DNA of 53,714 bases, taken from an uncultured Chromatiaceae bacterium (GTDB taxonomy: Bacteria; Pseudomonadota; Gammaproteobacteria; Enterobacterales; Alteromonadaceae). The stretch spans positions 1-53,714 of the forward strand of contig CAMLRA010000011.1 in the NCBI GenBank assembly GCA_946482325.1, read 5' to 3'. Shown here piece by piece: positions 1 to 6,521 of this stretch. Every line of letters starts with the position of its first letter. The stretch's first letter is position 1. The position numbers were made by a program, and so were the translations under genes. The notes beneath the pieces are model-generated. The model searched no databases, was not told where the DNA came from, and saw only the letters and a list, made by a program, of their open reading frames with translations.

Positions 1-1032
1 CGCCAAACCCAAGCGTTCGCGGCTGATGAGATAGTCGCGTTGTTCAAACTCTTCCAGTGTTGCGATGTCATCGGCAAAATCCCATTTGCCGCCGGTTTCG
101 CTGTTGTCGGAGCCAAATTTACGTTTGGCCAGGCTCGCGGCAAAGGCGATGCCGAGGCTGTCGCTGTTATCGCCGATATCAAACAGCCGGGTGGCGACAC
201 CGGAGATTTTCGGGCTTTGTTTGTCGACCAGACTGTTGTGGCCGGCTTCCGCGGTAAAGCTGTAGAAATCATGACTACGGTCAAACGCCGATAAGCTCTT
301 GATTTCAATAGTGCCGCCTAAAGAGCCTGCCGGCATATCCGGCGTCAGTGTTTTGCTGACTTCGACGGATTCCAATAAATCGGATGGGATCACATCAAGC
401 GCAACCGCGCGCCGGCCGGCTTCCGGTGCGGCCAGCGAGGTGCCGTTGTAGGTGACGGCGTTATAATCCGGAGCCAGACCGCGCACGCGGACAAAACGGC
501 CTTCGCCCTGATCGCGCTCGACCGACACACCGGCCAGGCGCTGTAAGGCTTCACTGGCATTGCTGTCCGGGAACTGACCCATTTCATCGGTACTCGCCAC
601 CGTGACAATCCCGGCGGCATTGCGCTGGCGGCTTAATGCCTTGCTGACTGCGCCGGACTGGCCTGTGACTTCCACGTGCTCGAGGCTGTTATCAACCGCA
701 CGTAGCTTAATATCACCCAACTGCAGCGGGTCGGCGGCGACAATCACCGCTTGTTCGGCCAGCGCAGCGCCGACATAACGCACCTGCAGTGTGTAACTAC
801 CGGCTGGCAACTTCGGAAAGACAAAACGACCATCGGCAGCAGTGGTGCGACTTAGATTCAATTCGCGGATCACCACCTCTGCGCCGGGTAACAGCCGCTG
901 CTGATTGTCGGTGATGCGGCCACTTAATGCGGCATCGGCGTATGCGGTGCTGGTTGTGGCCGCAGTGAGACAAAGGCCAAGCCAAATTGCCCGGCTGAGC
1001 CGGTTTGGATGAAATAAAGGTTGAGATGTCAT
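1..1032 (-). CDS. TonB-dependent outer membrane receptor, N-terminal part (cut by window edge)
   Basis: This is the first 344 codons of an outer-membrane TonB-dependent receptor; the beta-barrel lies beyond the window's left edge. The start at 1032 gives a Sec signal peptide of about 32 residues ending in a TAYA/DAAL-like cleavage region. A carboxypeptidase-regulatory-like beta-sandwich follows (about residues 33-105), with segments such as GRITDNQQRLLPGAEVV and FPKLPAGSYTLQV. Next comes the plug, with VEVTGQ near residue 120 as a TonB-box-like segment, LQRLAGVSVERDQGEGRFV, VRGLAPDYNAVTYNG and MPAGSLGGTIEIKS. These plug segments resemble the Xanthomonas-Caulobacter-type receptor subfamily. 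The substrate (metal complex, glycan or another compound) cannot be read from this part. It is divergent from the GGDEF/AraC pair, with a Pho-type box between. The family call is firm and the substrate unknown. Confidence 0.93.
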   Translation of the reverse strand, partial: MTSQPLFHPNRLSRAIWLGLCLTAATTSTAYADAALSGRITDNQQRLLPGAEVVIRELNLSRTTAADGRFVFPKLPAGSYTLQVRYVGAALAEQAVIVAADPLQLGDIKLRAVDNSLEHVEVTGQSGAVSKALSRQRNAAGIVTVASTDEMGQFPDSNASEALQRLAGVSVERDQGEGRFVRVRGLAPDYNAVTYNGTSLAAPEAGRRAVALDVIPSDLLESVEVSKTLTPDMPAGSLGGTIEIKSLSAFDRSHDFYSFTAEAGHNSLVDKQSPKISGVATRLFDIGDNSDSLGIAFAASLAKRKFGSDNSETGGKWDFADDIATLEEFEQRDYLISRERLGLA

Positions 1033-1164
1033 AACGGTTTCCAGAGCTGAAGGTCAATGATCTGGGCGCTATTGTGCGAAGGCTGTGTGACAGCTACGCG
1101 GCCAAAAAACCGATGGGCTGTGCCGGACTGACCCGGGTCTTTGCAGCACAAGCCGCAGCCCGAT

Positions 1165-1193
1165 TTGTCATGCGACTGTCACGGCACTGTCAC
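1165..1193 (+). promoter_or_regulatory. Pho-box-like triple direct repeat
   Basis: Three 7-base direct repeats, TTGTCAT, CTGTCAC and CTGTCAC, start at 1165, 1176 and 1187, exactly 11 bases apart with 4-base spacers. This is the geometry of PhoB boxes (CTGTCAT repeats). A possible -10 (GACAAT, 1204-1209) begins 10 bases after the last repeat, the usual PhoB-promoter spacing, and points towards the gene at 1252. The divergent receptor gene could also respond. The repeat is seen directly; PhoB control is inferred. Confidence 0.6.
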
Positions 1194-1251
1194 AGCGCCT
1201 GCCGACAATCAGCAGTCCAGTTGATGCGACAGGGCACGGAGGGCGTATTTT

Positions 1252-2142
1252 ATGTGGCGATATCACCGGCAAAAACTCAGTGTCTGCCTGCTCATTTTGC
1301 TCGCGGTATTGGGATTAGCATTTCAGCAAGGGGATCTCAAAGCCTATAGTGTCCGCGACAGTGTTGACAGCCTGGGCGAAGGCGTCACCCTGGCAGTCTG
1401 TGGCGCCTGGCTCAGCCTGATTATCAGCAGCAGGCCTGTGGGTCGTATCACGAACTATCTGTTTTTCGGAAGTTTCTTGCTGTTGTTTTCGGCGACTTTA
1501 GATGTGGCCGATGAATTTCTCGATTATCCGCCAGAGCAGCGGTTGCTGAGCTGGCTGGAATCTTTTCCGGCGCCGGTTGGCATGGTGCTGCTGACCATTG
1601 GCCTCTATGGCTGGCATCGCGAACAACAAGTGATCAGCCGGCAGTTACAGGGCCGCGAAGGTTTTTTACGCGACCATCAACTGATTGACCCGCTGACCCA
1701 GCTTTATGGCCCGGTGTATTTACACGCAGTGCTGAACCGGGAAATTAAGCTGCGCCGGCCCGGGCAGACCTTGTCACTGTTGCTCCTGGATATTCAGGGT
1801 TTTGCCGCTTACAACCGCCATTTTGGTGTCGAGGCCGGGGATGCGTTACTGCAGCGCCTGGCGATTTGGTTTGCCGGTCAGTTGCGGCCGCAGGATGTGA
1901 TTTGCCGCTATAGTGGCGATTGTTTTGTGTTGTTGCTGCCGGACACCCCATCGGGGAGCGCCGAGCTGCTGGCCCAACATTTACAAAGTCAGCTGCAGCA
2001 TATCTGCACTGATCCACTGGTGCTGCAGACAGTGGTCCAGCCGGTGCAGGAGCAAAGTGCAGTAGCAGCACTACAACAGCTGGAGCTGGCGCTGGGACAG
2101 GCCAAAGCGCAATCCTTTACGCTCGCAAAGGAGTGGTACTGA
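1252..2142 (+). CDS. Membrane protein with degenerate GGDEF domain
   Basis: A 296-residue protein with about four N-terminal hydrophobic segments (roughly residues 7-24, 45-57, 66-82 and 108-118), then a GGDEF-family fold (about 135-290). The fold is recognisable from DPLTQLYG, LLLLDIQGFAAYNRHFG and GDALLQRLA. The signature loop reads SGDCF at residues 221-225 instead of GGDEF, so diguanylate cyclase activity is doubtful. It may act as a GTP- or c-di-GMP-responsive sensor or simply as a protein-protein domain. The ATG at 1252 has a good ribosome site (GGAGGG, 1238-1243). Its stop overlaps the start of the AraC gene (TGATG), so the two should be translationally coupled. A Pho-type box lies 59 bases upstream. 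Confidence 0.75.
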   Translation: MWRYHRQKLSVCLLILLAVLGLAFQQGDLKAYSVRDSVDSLGEGVTLAVCGAWLSLIISSRPVGRITNYLFFGSFLLLFSATLDVADEFLDYPPEQRLLSWLESFPAPVGMVLLTIGLYGWHREQQVISRQLQGREGFLRDHQLIDPLTQLYGPVYLHAVLNREIKLRRPGQTLSLLLLDIQGFAAYNRHFGVEAGDALLQRLAIWFAGQLRPQDVICRYSGDCFVLLLPDTPSGSAELLAQHLQSQLQHICTDPLVLQTVVQPVQEQSAVAALQQLELALGQAKAQSFTLAKEWY

Positions 2143-3107
2143 TGCGTCGGCCGGGCGGATTTCAGGACAAGCAGCTGCTGGTCGCGCATGGCGTGCCTGA
2201 GCTGCTACAGGCAGCCGCGCGCCGCGGTATACCGCCTCACAAGTTACTGGCCGGCACCACCTTGTTTGAAACTGACCTGCAAAAACCGCAATTTCGCATG
2301 CACGCTGGTGCACTGCAGCGTCTGCTGTGTAATCTCAATAAAATACCCAGCCCGGAATTGCCGGCTGTGATTGCCCAGTCGATCCTACTGAACCCGCAGA
2401 TCCCGGTCTGCCGCCTGCTCCTCTCGGCACCGACGCTCGGCAAAGCATTGCGTTATCTGTGGTTTTATCGCCAGCAATTGTGGCCAATGTGTCTGCCAGT
2501 GCTGCAATGGCAAGGCGCGACACTGCGGCTGGCCCTGGTACCGGCGGTCGGGATGGGGGCTGCGCAGGCACTGGCGCTGGCGCTTTGCCAGCAGTTTTTG
2601 CTGGCGTTATGTGCTGCACGTCAGGTGGCCGGGGTGGGGACGTGGAACTCAGCGCAAGGTTCAGCATCGTTGTTATTCCAGCTGACTTCAGCGCAATTAG
2701 CCCAGCGGCCGCCGACGGAGCAAGTCGCAGCACAAAGTGCAGAGTGCCGGCACTGGAGGCAAATTTGTTGTCAGCAGGCGAAGTTGCTACCGCGTCAGCC
2801 GGGTTTGCTGGAGTGGCTGAGCCGGCAGCAATTGCGGCGTTTACCAGATTGGCTAAGCCCGGATGAGGTTGCGGCTATGTTGCAACTACACCCGGCGGCA
2901 CTAAAAAGGTTGCTGGCGGACCAAGATTGCAGTTTCAGCCAATGGCAGGACGCTCTGCGCAATCAACTGGCGCTGTTTTGGTTGTCACAACCCGAATGGT
3001 CGAACCGGCAGCTGGCGGCCCGGCTTGGCTATTCGGATGAACACAATTTCCGCCGGGCGGTGAAACGCTGGACCGGTTTATTACCGAGCGCTTTGAGACC
3101 CGGCTGA
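2142..3107 (+). CDS. AraC-family transcriptional regulator (OruR-like)
   Basis: This 321-residue regulator begins at the ATG overlapping the previous stop codon, preceded by AAGGAG (2128-2133). The N-terminal two thirds resemble the arabinose-binding-type sensor domain of OruR-like AraC proteins. The C-terminus (about 235-321) carries the double helix-turn-helix: LSPDEVAAMLQLHPAALKRL, then WSNRQLAARLGYSDEHNFRR, a typical second AraC helix-turn-helix, followed by an RWTGLLPSALR end. The ligand and targets are not evident. Coupling to the degenerate-GGDEF membrane protein suggests that protein modulates or signals through the regulator; this is inference from gene order. Confidence 0.88.
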   Translation: MRRPGGFQDKQLLVAHGVPELLQAAARRGIPPHKLLAGTTLFETDLQKPQFRMHAGALQRLLCNLNKIPSPELPAVIAQSILLNPQIPVCRLLLSAPTLGKALRYLWFYRQQLWPMCLPVLQWQGATLRLALVPAVGMGAAQALALALCQQFLLALCAARQVAGVGTWNSAQGSASLLFQLTSAQLAQRPPTEQVAAQSAECRHWRQICCQQAKLLPRQPGLLEWLSRQQLRRLPDWLSPDEVAAMLQLHPAALKRLLADQDCSFSQWQDALRNQLALFWLSQPEWSNRQLAARLGYSDEHNFRRAVKRWTGLLPSALRPG

Positions 3108-3121
3108 ATTCATCATGTGTC

Positions 3122-3328
3122 TCAGCCGCGCTGTGGATGGTTCCTAACAAATTCCTGATCCGGCAATTTTGCTGAACAATCGCCAAATTCAGCCAATAAC
3201 ACAGCTATTTCCCGTTCAGAAAAACCGACCCGGTCAAAATGACTGGCCAGCTCTTCCATACTGGCGCCTTTAGCCAACATACGCTGACCGGTTTGCAGAT
3301 GAATATTGCGGACAAAATCTGAAGTCAT
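3122..3328 (-). CDS. Small conserved-looking hypothetical protein
   Basis: A 68-residue protein starting MTSDFVRNIHLQTGQ. It is mostly charged and helical, with no signal peptide, membrane helix or metal motif. The segment ASMEELASHFDRVGFSEREI looks like a helix-turn-helix or helical-bundle fold, but I do not recognise a family. The start at 3328 is preferred over the longer frame to 3370 because an AGGT sits about 10 bases upstream and the upstream residues (MMRPAMLSQCRYRF) look non-native. It converges on the AraC gene, with 14 bases between stops. Function unknown. Confidence 0.55.
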   Translation of the reverse strand: MTSDFVRNIHLQTGQRMLAKGASMEELASHFDRVGFSEREIAVLLAEFGDCSAKLPDQEFVRNHPQRG

Positions 3329-3441
3329 AAATCGATACCTGCATTGTGAAAGCATTGCAGGGCGCATCATGGCGGCTGAACAAGTCAGACAAATGACAAC
3401 TTTCTTACAAATCGACCAATAGCAGAAGTTGCGGGATAAAG

Positions 3442-4485
3442 TCAGTCGGCTAACACCAAGGCTGTTTTTGCCTGAATACAGCAGGTCAGTACTTCACCGG
3501 CGGCGAGTGGTACCGCCGGGTCCAGCATCTGAATGACTTCACCTTTAATCAGTCGCTTTTTACAGACGCCGCAGGAGCCGCCCAGACAGTCTGAAGGAAT
3601 ACAAGCGCCGGCGTTATTCAATGCATCCAGCACAGAACTGAAACCAGCTGAATCGGCGTTGATCGCGCCATACTGCAATAAACAGCTCTGCTTACTGGCA
3701 CCAGCACTGAACAGTTCGTAATGCAAGGTGACACCTGCTTTGGCCAGATCGGTGCTGATCTTTGCGGTCATCGCGGCATTGGCGCAACAATAATAAGTTG
3801 CCTGGCGGCCACCGAGCGCCAGTAGCTGCGCCGCGTTGATGCGACCATGACCACCGAGCCAGTCCGGCGTCGGTTGTGACAACACCGGCACATAATGCAG
3901 GCCGGGCAACCGGCTGAATAAACGATGGAACAATAGATCGGCTGCAGTTCGCGCCTGATAGAAAAGCGTCACCGGCCTGCGTTGGCGCAGCGCCTGATAC
4001 GCCATCGCCAGCATCGGCGTCACGCCGACGCCACCGGCGATCAGCACCAGCGGCTTGCGGCTGCGCTTCAGGATAAAATGGCCTTTGGGGATACTGGCTT
4101 GAAGTAAATCTCCGACCTGGACCGTGTCGAACAGTTGACTGCTCAACCGCCCCCTGTCCTCGGCTTTAATCACCAGCCGGTAAAAATTGCTGTGCCGGCA
4201 ATCCTGCGCCAACGAATAAGCCCGGCTCACTGGTTTCCCTGCAGCATCGGCGCTAAAAAGCTGAATATGTTGACCGGCGCGGGCTGACGGCAGCGTCCGG
4301 CCATCTGTTGAGACCAGAGTGAGCTGAAGATAGCGGCGCTGGCGACGCACCCGACTGACTCGCAGTTGTAGCGATGGTCTGTGTAATTGCTGTTCTCGGT
4401 GATGTTGAAAGTGCCGGACAACAACGCGAACCAAAGAAATGCCAGGCAGCAGGAAAATACACAACAAGGCAATCAGGACTAACAA
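3442..4485 (-). CDS. Membrane-anchored flavin reductase with C-terminal 2Fe-2S ferredoxin domain
   Basis: A 347-residue protein with an N-terminal membrane helix (about residues 2-24), an FAD-binding ferredoxin-NADP-reductase barrel (SRAYSLAQD, the RxYS flavin motif near 90), an NAD(P)-binding domain (LVLIAGGVGVTPMLAMA near 150) and a C-terminal plant-type ferredoxin. The ferredoxin cysteines are C-x4-C-x2-C (DCLGGSCGVC near 305) and a final Cys in LTCC. This is the Hcr/oxygenase-reductase architecture: NAD(P)H to FAD to 2Fe-2S to an acceptor. With a Fur-like site upstream, a ferric or ferric-siderophore reductase is a reasonable inference; an oxygenase or NO-related partner is the alternative. 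No ATG exists in frame; the start is probably TTG at 4485 with GGAA about 10 bases upstream. Confidence 0.85.
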   Translation of the reverse strand: MLVLIALLCIFLLPGISLVRVVVRHFQHHREQQLHRPSLQLRVSRVRRQRRYLQLTLVSTDGRTLPSARAGQHIQLFSADAAGKPVSRAYSLAQDCRHSNFYRLVIKAEDRGRLSSQLFDTVQVGDLLQASIPKGHFILKRSRKPLVLIAGGVGVTPMLAMAYQALRQRRPVTLFYQARTAADLLFHRLFSRLPGLHYVPVLSQPTPDWLGGHGRINAAQLLALGGRQATYYCCANAAMTAKISTDLAKAGVTLHYELFSAGASKQSCLLQYGAINADSAGFSSVLDALNNAGACIPSDCLGGSCGVCKKRLIKGEVIQMLDPAVPLAAGEVLTCCIQAKTALVLAD

Positions 4486-4518
4486 AGTGGCGGAGTTCCA
4501 TACATTTCAGGATGCCGC

Positions 4519-4561
4519 AGTATAACCCAAAAAGTTGCAAATGAAAATGATTCGTATTGAT
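4519..4561 (-). promoter_or_regulatory. Promoter with overlapping Fur-like site for the 2Fe-2S reductase
   Basis: Read on the minus strand, TTTTCA (4542-4547) and TATACT (4519-4524) form a -35/-10 pair with a 17-base spacer. The plus strand at 4543-4561 matches the 19-base Fur consensus (GATAATGATAATCATTATC) at 11 positions, centred on AATGATTCGTATT, and overlaps the -35. The same core, AATGATTCG, occurs in the tonB promoter at 17.8 kb. Fur repression is inferred. Confidence 0.5.
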
Positions 4562-4690
4562 ATGTGTCAGCGACGAATTGGATTCACAGAATGCTAACTT
4601 AAAGAATCATAACAATTTTTCGGCAGAAGTTGGACAAGCTGCCATCGGCGATCATACTTCCATTGTTGTTATTGAACACGGAACAAATGC

Positions 4691-5827
4691 ATGAAATTTT
4701 TGCAGTTAACACCTGTGGTGCAATTTTTAGTCGTGGTTTTGTTAGGTTGGTCCTGGTTCATGGCCGCAACCTGGTGGCATGCGCTGGTAACGACCGGATT
4801 GATGCTGGTTTTGGTGTGGGTTTGGCCTGTGTCCTCAATCACGAATCGCCAGACATTACAGGAACATGCGCAGGAGCCGACTCGGGATTTTTTGCCCTTC
4901 AGTCAGCAATTGATTGAAATGCTACAGCAATTGTTGCCTGTCTGGGCAAACCAATCTGGGCTGGTTCGTCAGCAAACTGAAGACGCAGTAGTGAATTTGA
5001 ACCATAAATTCAGTGACTTACTGCAGCTGCTGAGCGGTCACAATGACCAGCATATGGCAGGTCACCGCCAGGAACTGCTTAGTATGATTCAGGAGTCAGA
5101 GCATAAGTTATTGGCATTAACGCGCCAATTGAACGAGGCGCAACAAAACCGTTTGCGAATGCTCAATGACATTCAGTCACTCACGAAAGTGACTGAAAGC
5201 CTGCAGGGCATGACGAATGAAGTGGGTGATATCGCCGCGCAGACCAATTTATTGGCGTTGAATGCTGCAATTGAAGCGGCACGGGCCGGTGAAAGTGGTC
5301 GTGGTTTTGCGGTAGTTGCCACTGAAGTGCGGGCTTTATCCAGCCGTTCCAGTGAAGCTGGTAAGCGAATCAAAGAACGTGTTGCAGACGTGACTCAGGC
5401 GCTGACCCGAACAGTGGAAGATTCAGAGCAGCAAGTCAGTCATGAGCAATCTTTGCTGCAACAAACCGAACATACCATCAGCAGCGTCCTCAGCGACTAT
5501 CAGCAGGCGGTTGACCGCATCAGTACTGACAATGATTTGTTGCAACAACATACCCACCAGGTACAAGAACAACTATCGGATGTGGTGATGCACCTGCAAT
5601 TTCAGGACAGGACCAGTCAAATTTTAGGGCATGTGGTGTCGGATATGCAGCGATTGGAGCAAACCGCGCAGCAACTGTTGACCGAACTTTCAGCGGGGCA
5701 ACTACCTGAGTTACCACCGATACAACAATGGTTGGAACAGCTCAAACGCACTTATACCACTTTAGAGCAAGTTTCAGTTCACACTGGAAAAGCAGCGTCA
5801 GCTGCTGATGATATTACCTTTTTCTAA
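4691..5827 (+). CDS. Methyl-accepting chemotaxis protein without periplasmic sensor domain
   Basis: A 378-residue receptor-type protein. Two adjacent hydrophobic segments (about residues 8-28 and 31-48) form a short membrane hairpin with almost no periplasmic loop. A coiled-coil cytoplasmic region leads to the conserved MCP tip: [20 protein letters not shown] and [20 protein letters not shown], about residues 176-220. There is no obvious HAMP domain or extracellular ligand domain, so any input must come through the membrane hairpin, a cytoplasmic partner or another receptor. It is first in the cheY-STAS-cheA-cheW-cheR-cheB run, which supports a dedicated receptor for this array. Its C-terminus (AADDITFF) does not match the NWETF CheR-docking pentapeptide. 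Confidence 0.9.
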   Translation: MKFLQLTPVVQFLVVVLLGWSWFMAATWWHALVTTGLMLVLVWVWPVSSITNRQTLQEHAQEPTRDFLPFSQQLIEMLQQLLPVWANQSGLVRQQTEDAVVNLNHKFSDLLQLLSGHNDQHMAGHRQELLSMIQESEHKLLALTRQLNEAQQNRLRMLNDIQSLTKVTESLQGMTNEVGDIAAQTNLLALNAAIEAARAGESGRGFAVVATEVRALSSRSSEAGKRIKERVADVTQALTRTVEDSEQQVSHEQSLLQQTEHTISSVLSDYQQAVDRISTDNDLLQQHTHQVQEQLSDVVMHLQFQDRTSQILGHVVSDMQRLEQTAQQLLTELSAGQLPELPPIQQWLEQLKRTYTTLEQVSVHTGKAASAADDITFF

Positions 5828-5836
5828 GGGATTTGC

Positions 5837-6202
5837 ATGAAAACGATTCTTATTGTTGATGATTCAATCAGTATTCGCCAAGTGGTTGGAATGACTTTAA
5901 AAGGACAGGGGTTTGATGTGATCGAAGCTGTGGATGGCGTTGATGCACTGAAAAAACTGACCGGGCAAAAAGTGCACCTGATCATCTCAGACGTCAATAT
6001 GCCGAATATGGATGGTATTACTTTACTAAAAGAAATCAAGCAGTTACCAGCATATCGTTTTACGCCTGTTGTGATGCTGACGACCGAAGGCGCCGAGGAA
6101 AAAAAAGAGCAGGGGCGCGCCGCCGGTGCAAAAGCCTGGATCACCAAACCATTCCGGCCAGAACAAATGCTGGCTGCGGTAAATAAACTTATCCTTCCGT
6201 AA
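5837..6202 (+). CDS. cheY: CheY-like single-domain response regulator
   Basis: A 121-residue receiver domain with no output domain. Acidic pocket residues D8 and D9 (ILIVDDS), phosphoacceptor D52 (IISDVNMPNMDG), the switch Thr in VVMLTTE and the Lys in AWITKPF are all present, so it should be phosphorylated by the CheA two genes downstream. It closely resembles the second CheY at 13379-13750, sharing LPAYRFTPV and GAKAW. Start ATG at 5837 follows AGGGA. It lies 9 bases after the MCP and 11 before the STAS gene, clearly in one operon. A flagellar or non-flagellar target cannot be decided here. Confidence 0.95.
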   Translation: MKTILIVDDSISIRQVVGMTLKGQGFDVIEAVDGVDALKKLTGQKVHLIISDVNMPNMDGITLLKEIKQLPAYRFTPVVMLTTEGAEEKKEQGRAAGAKAWITKPFRPEQMLAAVNKLILP

Positions 6203-6213
6203 ACGAGGCTGAA

Positions 6214-6507
6214 ATGGCAGTGGTCATGACTCCAAAAGCTGATTTTCTGGTCGTTGAGTTCGAGCAGGATTTGAGTATTTTTACTGTCGGTGAGCTGTAT
6301 GAATCGCTGAAAACCCTGCCACAACAGGCGGCCGATAAAGTGATTCTGGATTTGACGGCTGTATCTGAATTTGATTCGGCTGGCCTGCAGTTGTTGTTGT
6401 GGTTGCAGCACAGTGCGCCTGGCAAAACTTTTACTTTAAGCCATGGTGATAATCCAACGGTGTTACGGGTACTGCACTTGTACAACCTGAACGCGCTCGC
6501 CGCCTGA
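6214..6507 (+). CDS. STAS-domain protein (anti-sigma-antagonist type) in che operon
   Basis: A 97-residue single STAS domain: a beta strand FLVVEFEQDLSIFTV, helix ELYESLKTL, strand KVILDLTAVSEFDSAG, helix LQLLLWLQH and a C-terminal strand/helix. The functional loop reads DSAG where SpoIIAA/RsbV have DSSG or DSTG, so whether the regulatory phosphoserine position is retained is uncertain. No partner-switch kinase (RsbW/SpoIIAB type) is nearby. Its position between cheY and cheA, with 14 bases to the CheA start, implies a role in the array, perhaps as a scaffold or a phospho-dependent partner. That role is inference. Confidence 0.85.
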   Translation: MAVVMTPKADFLVVEFEQDLSIFTVGELYESLKTLPQQAADKVILDLTAVSEFDSAGLQLLLWLQHSAPGKTFTLSHGDNPTVLRVLHLYNLNALAA

Positions 6508-6521
6508 GCAGGAGTTTGCTG

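Noticed and set aside
1074..1349. 91-residue ORF overlapping the start of the GGDEF gene
   Set aside because: It spans the Pho-type box and promoter region, shows no family features and has no ribosome site.
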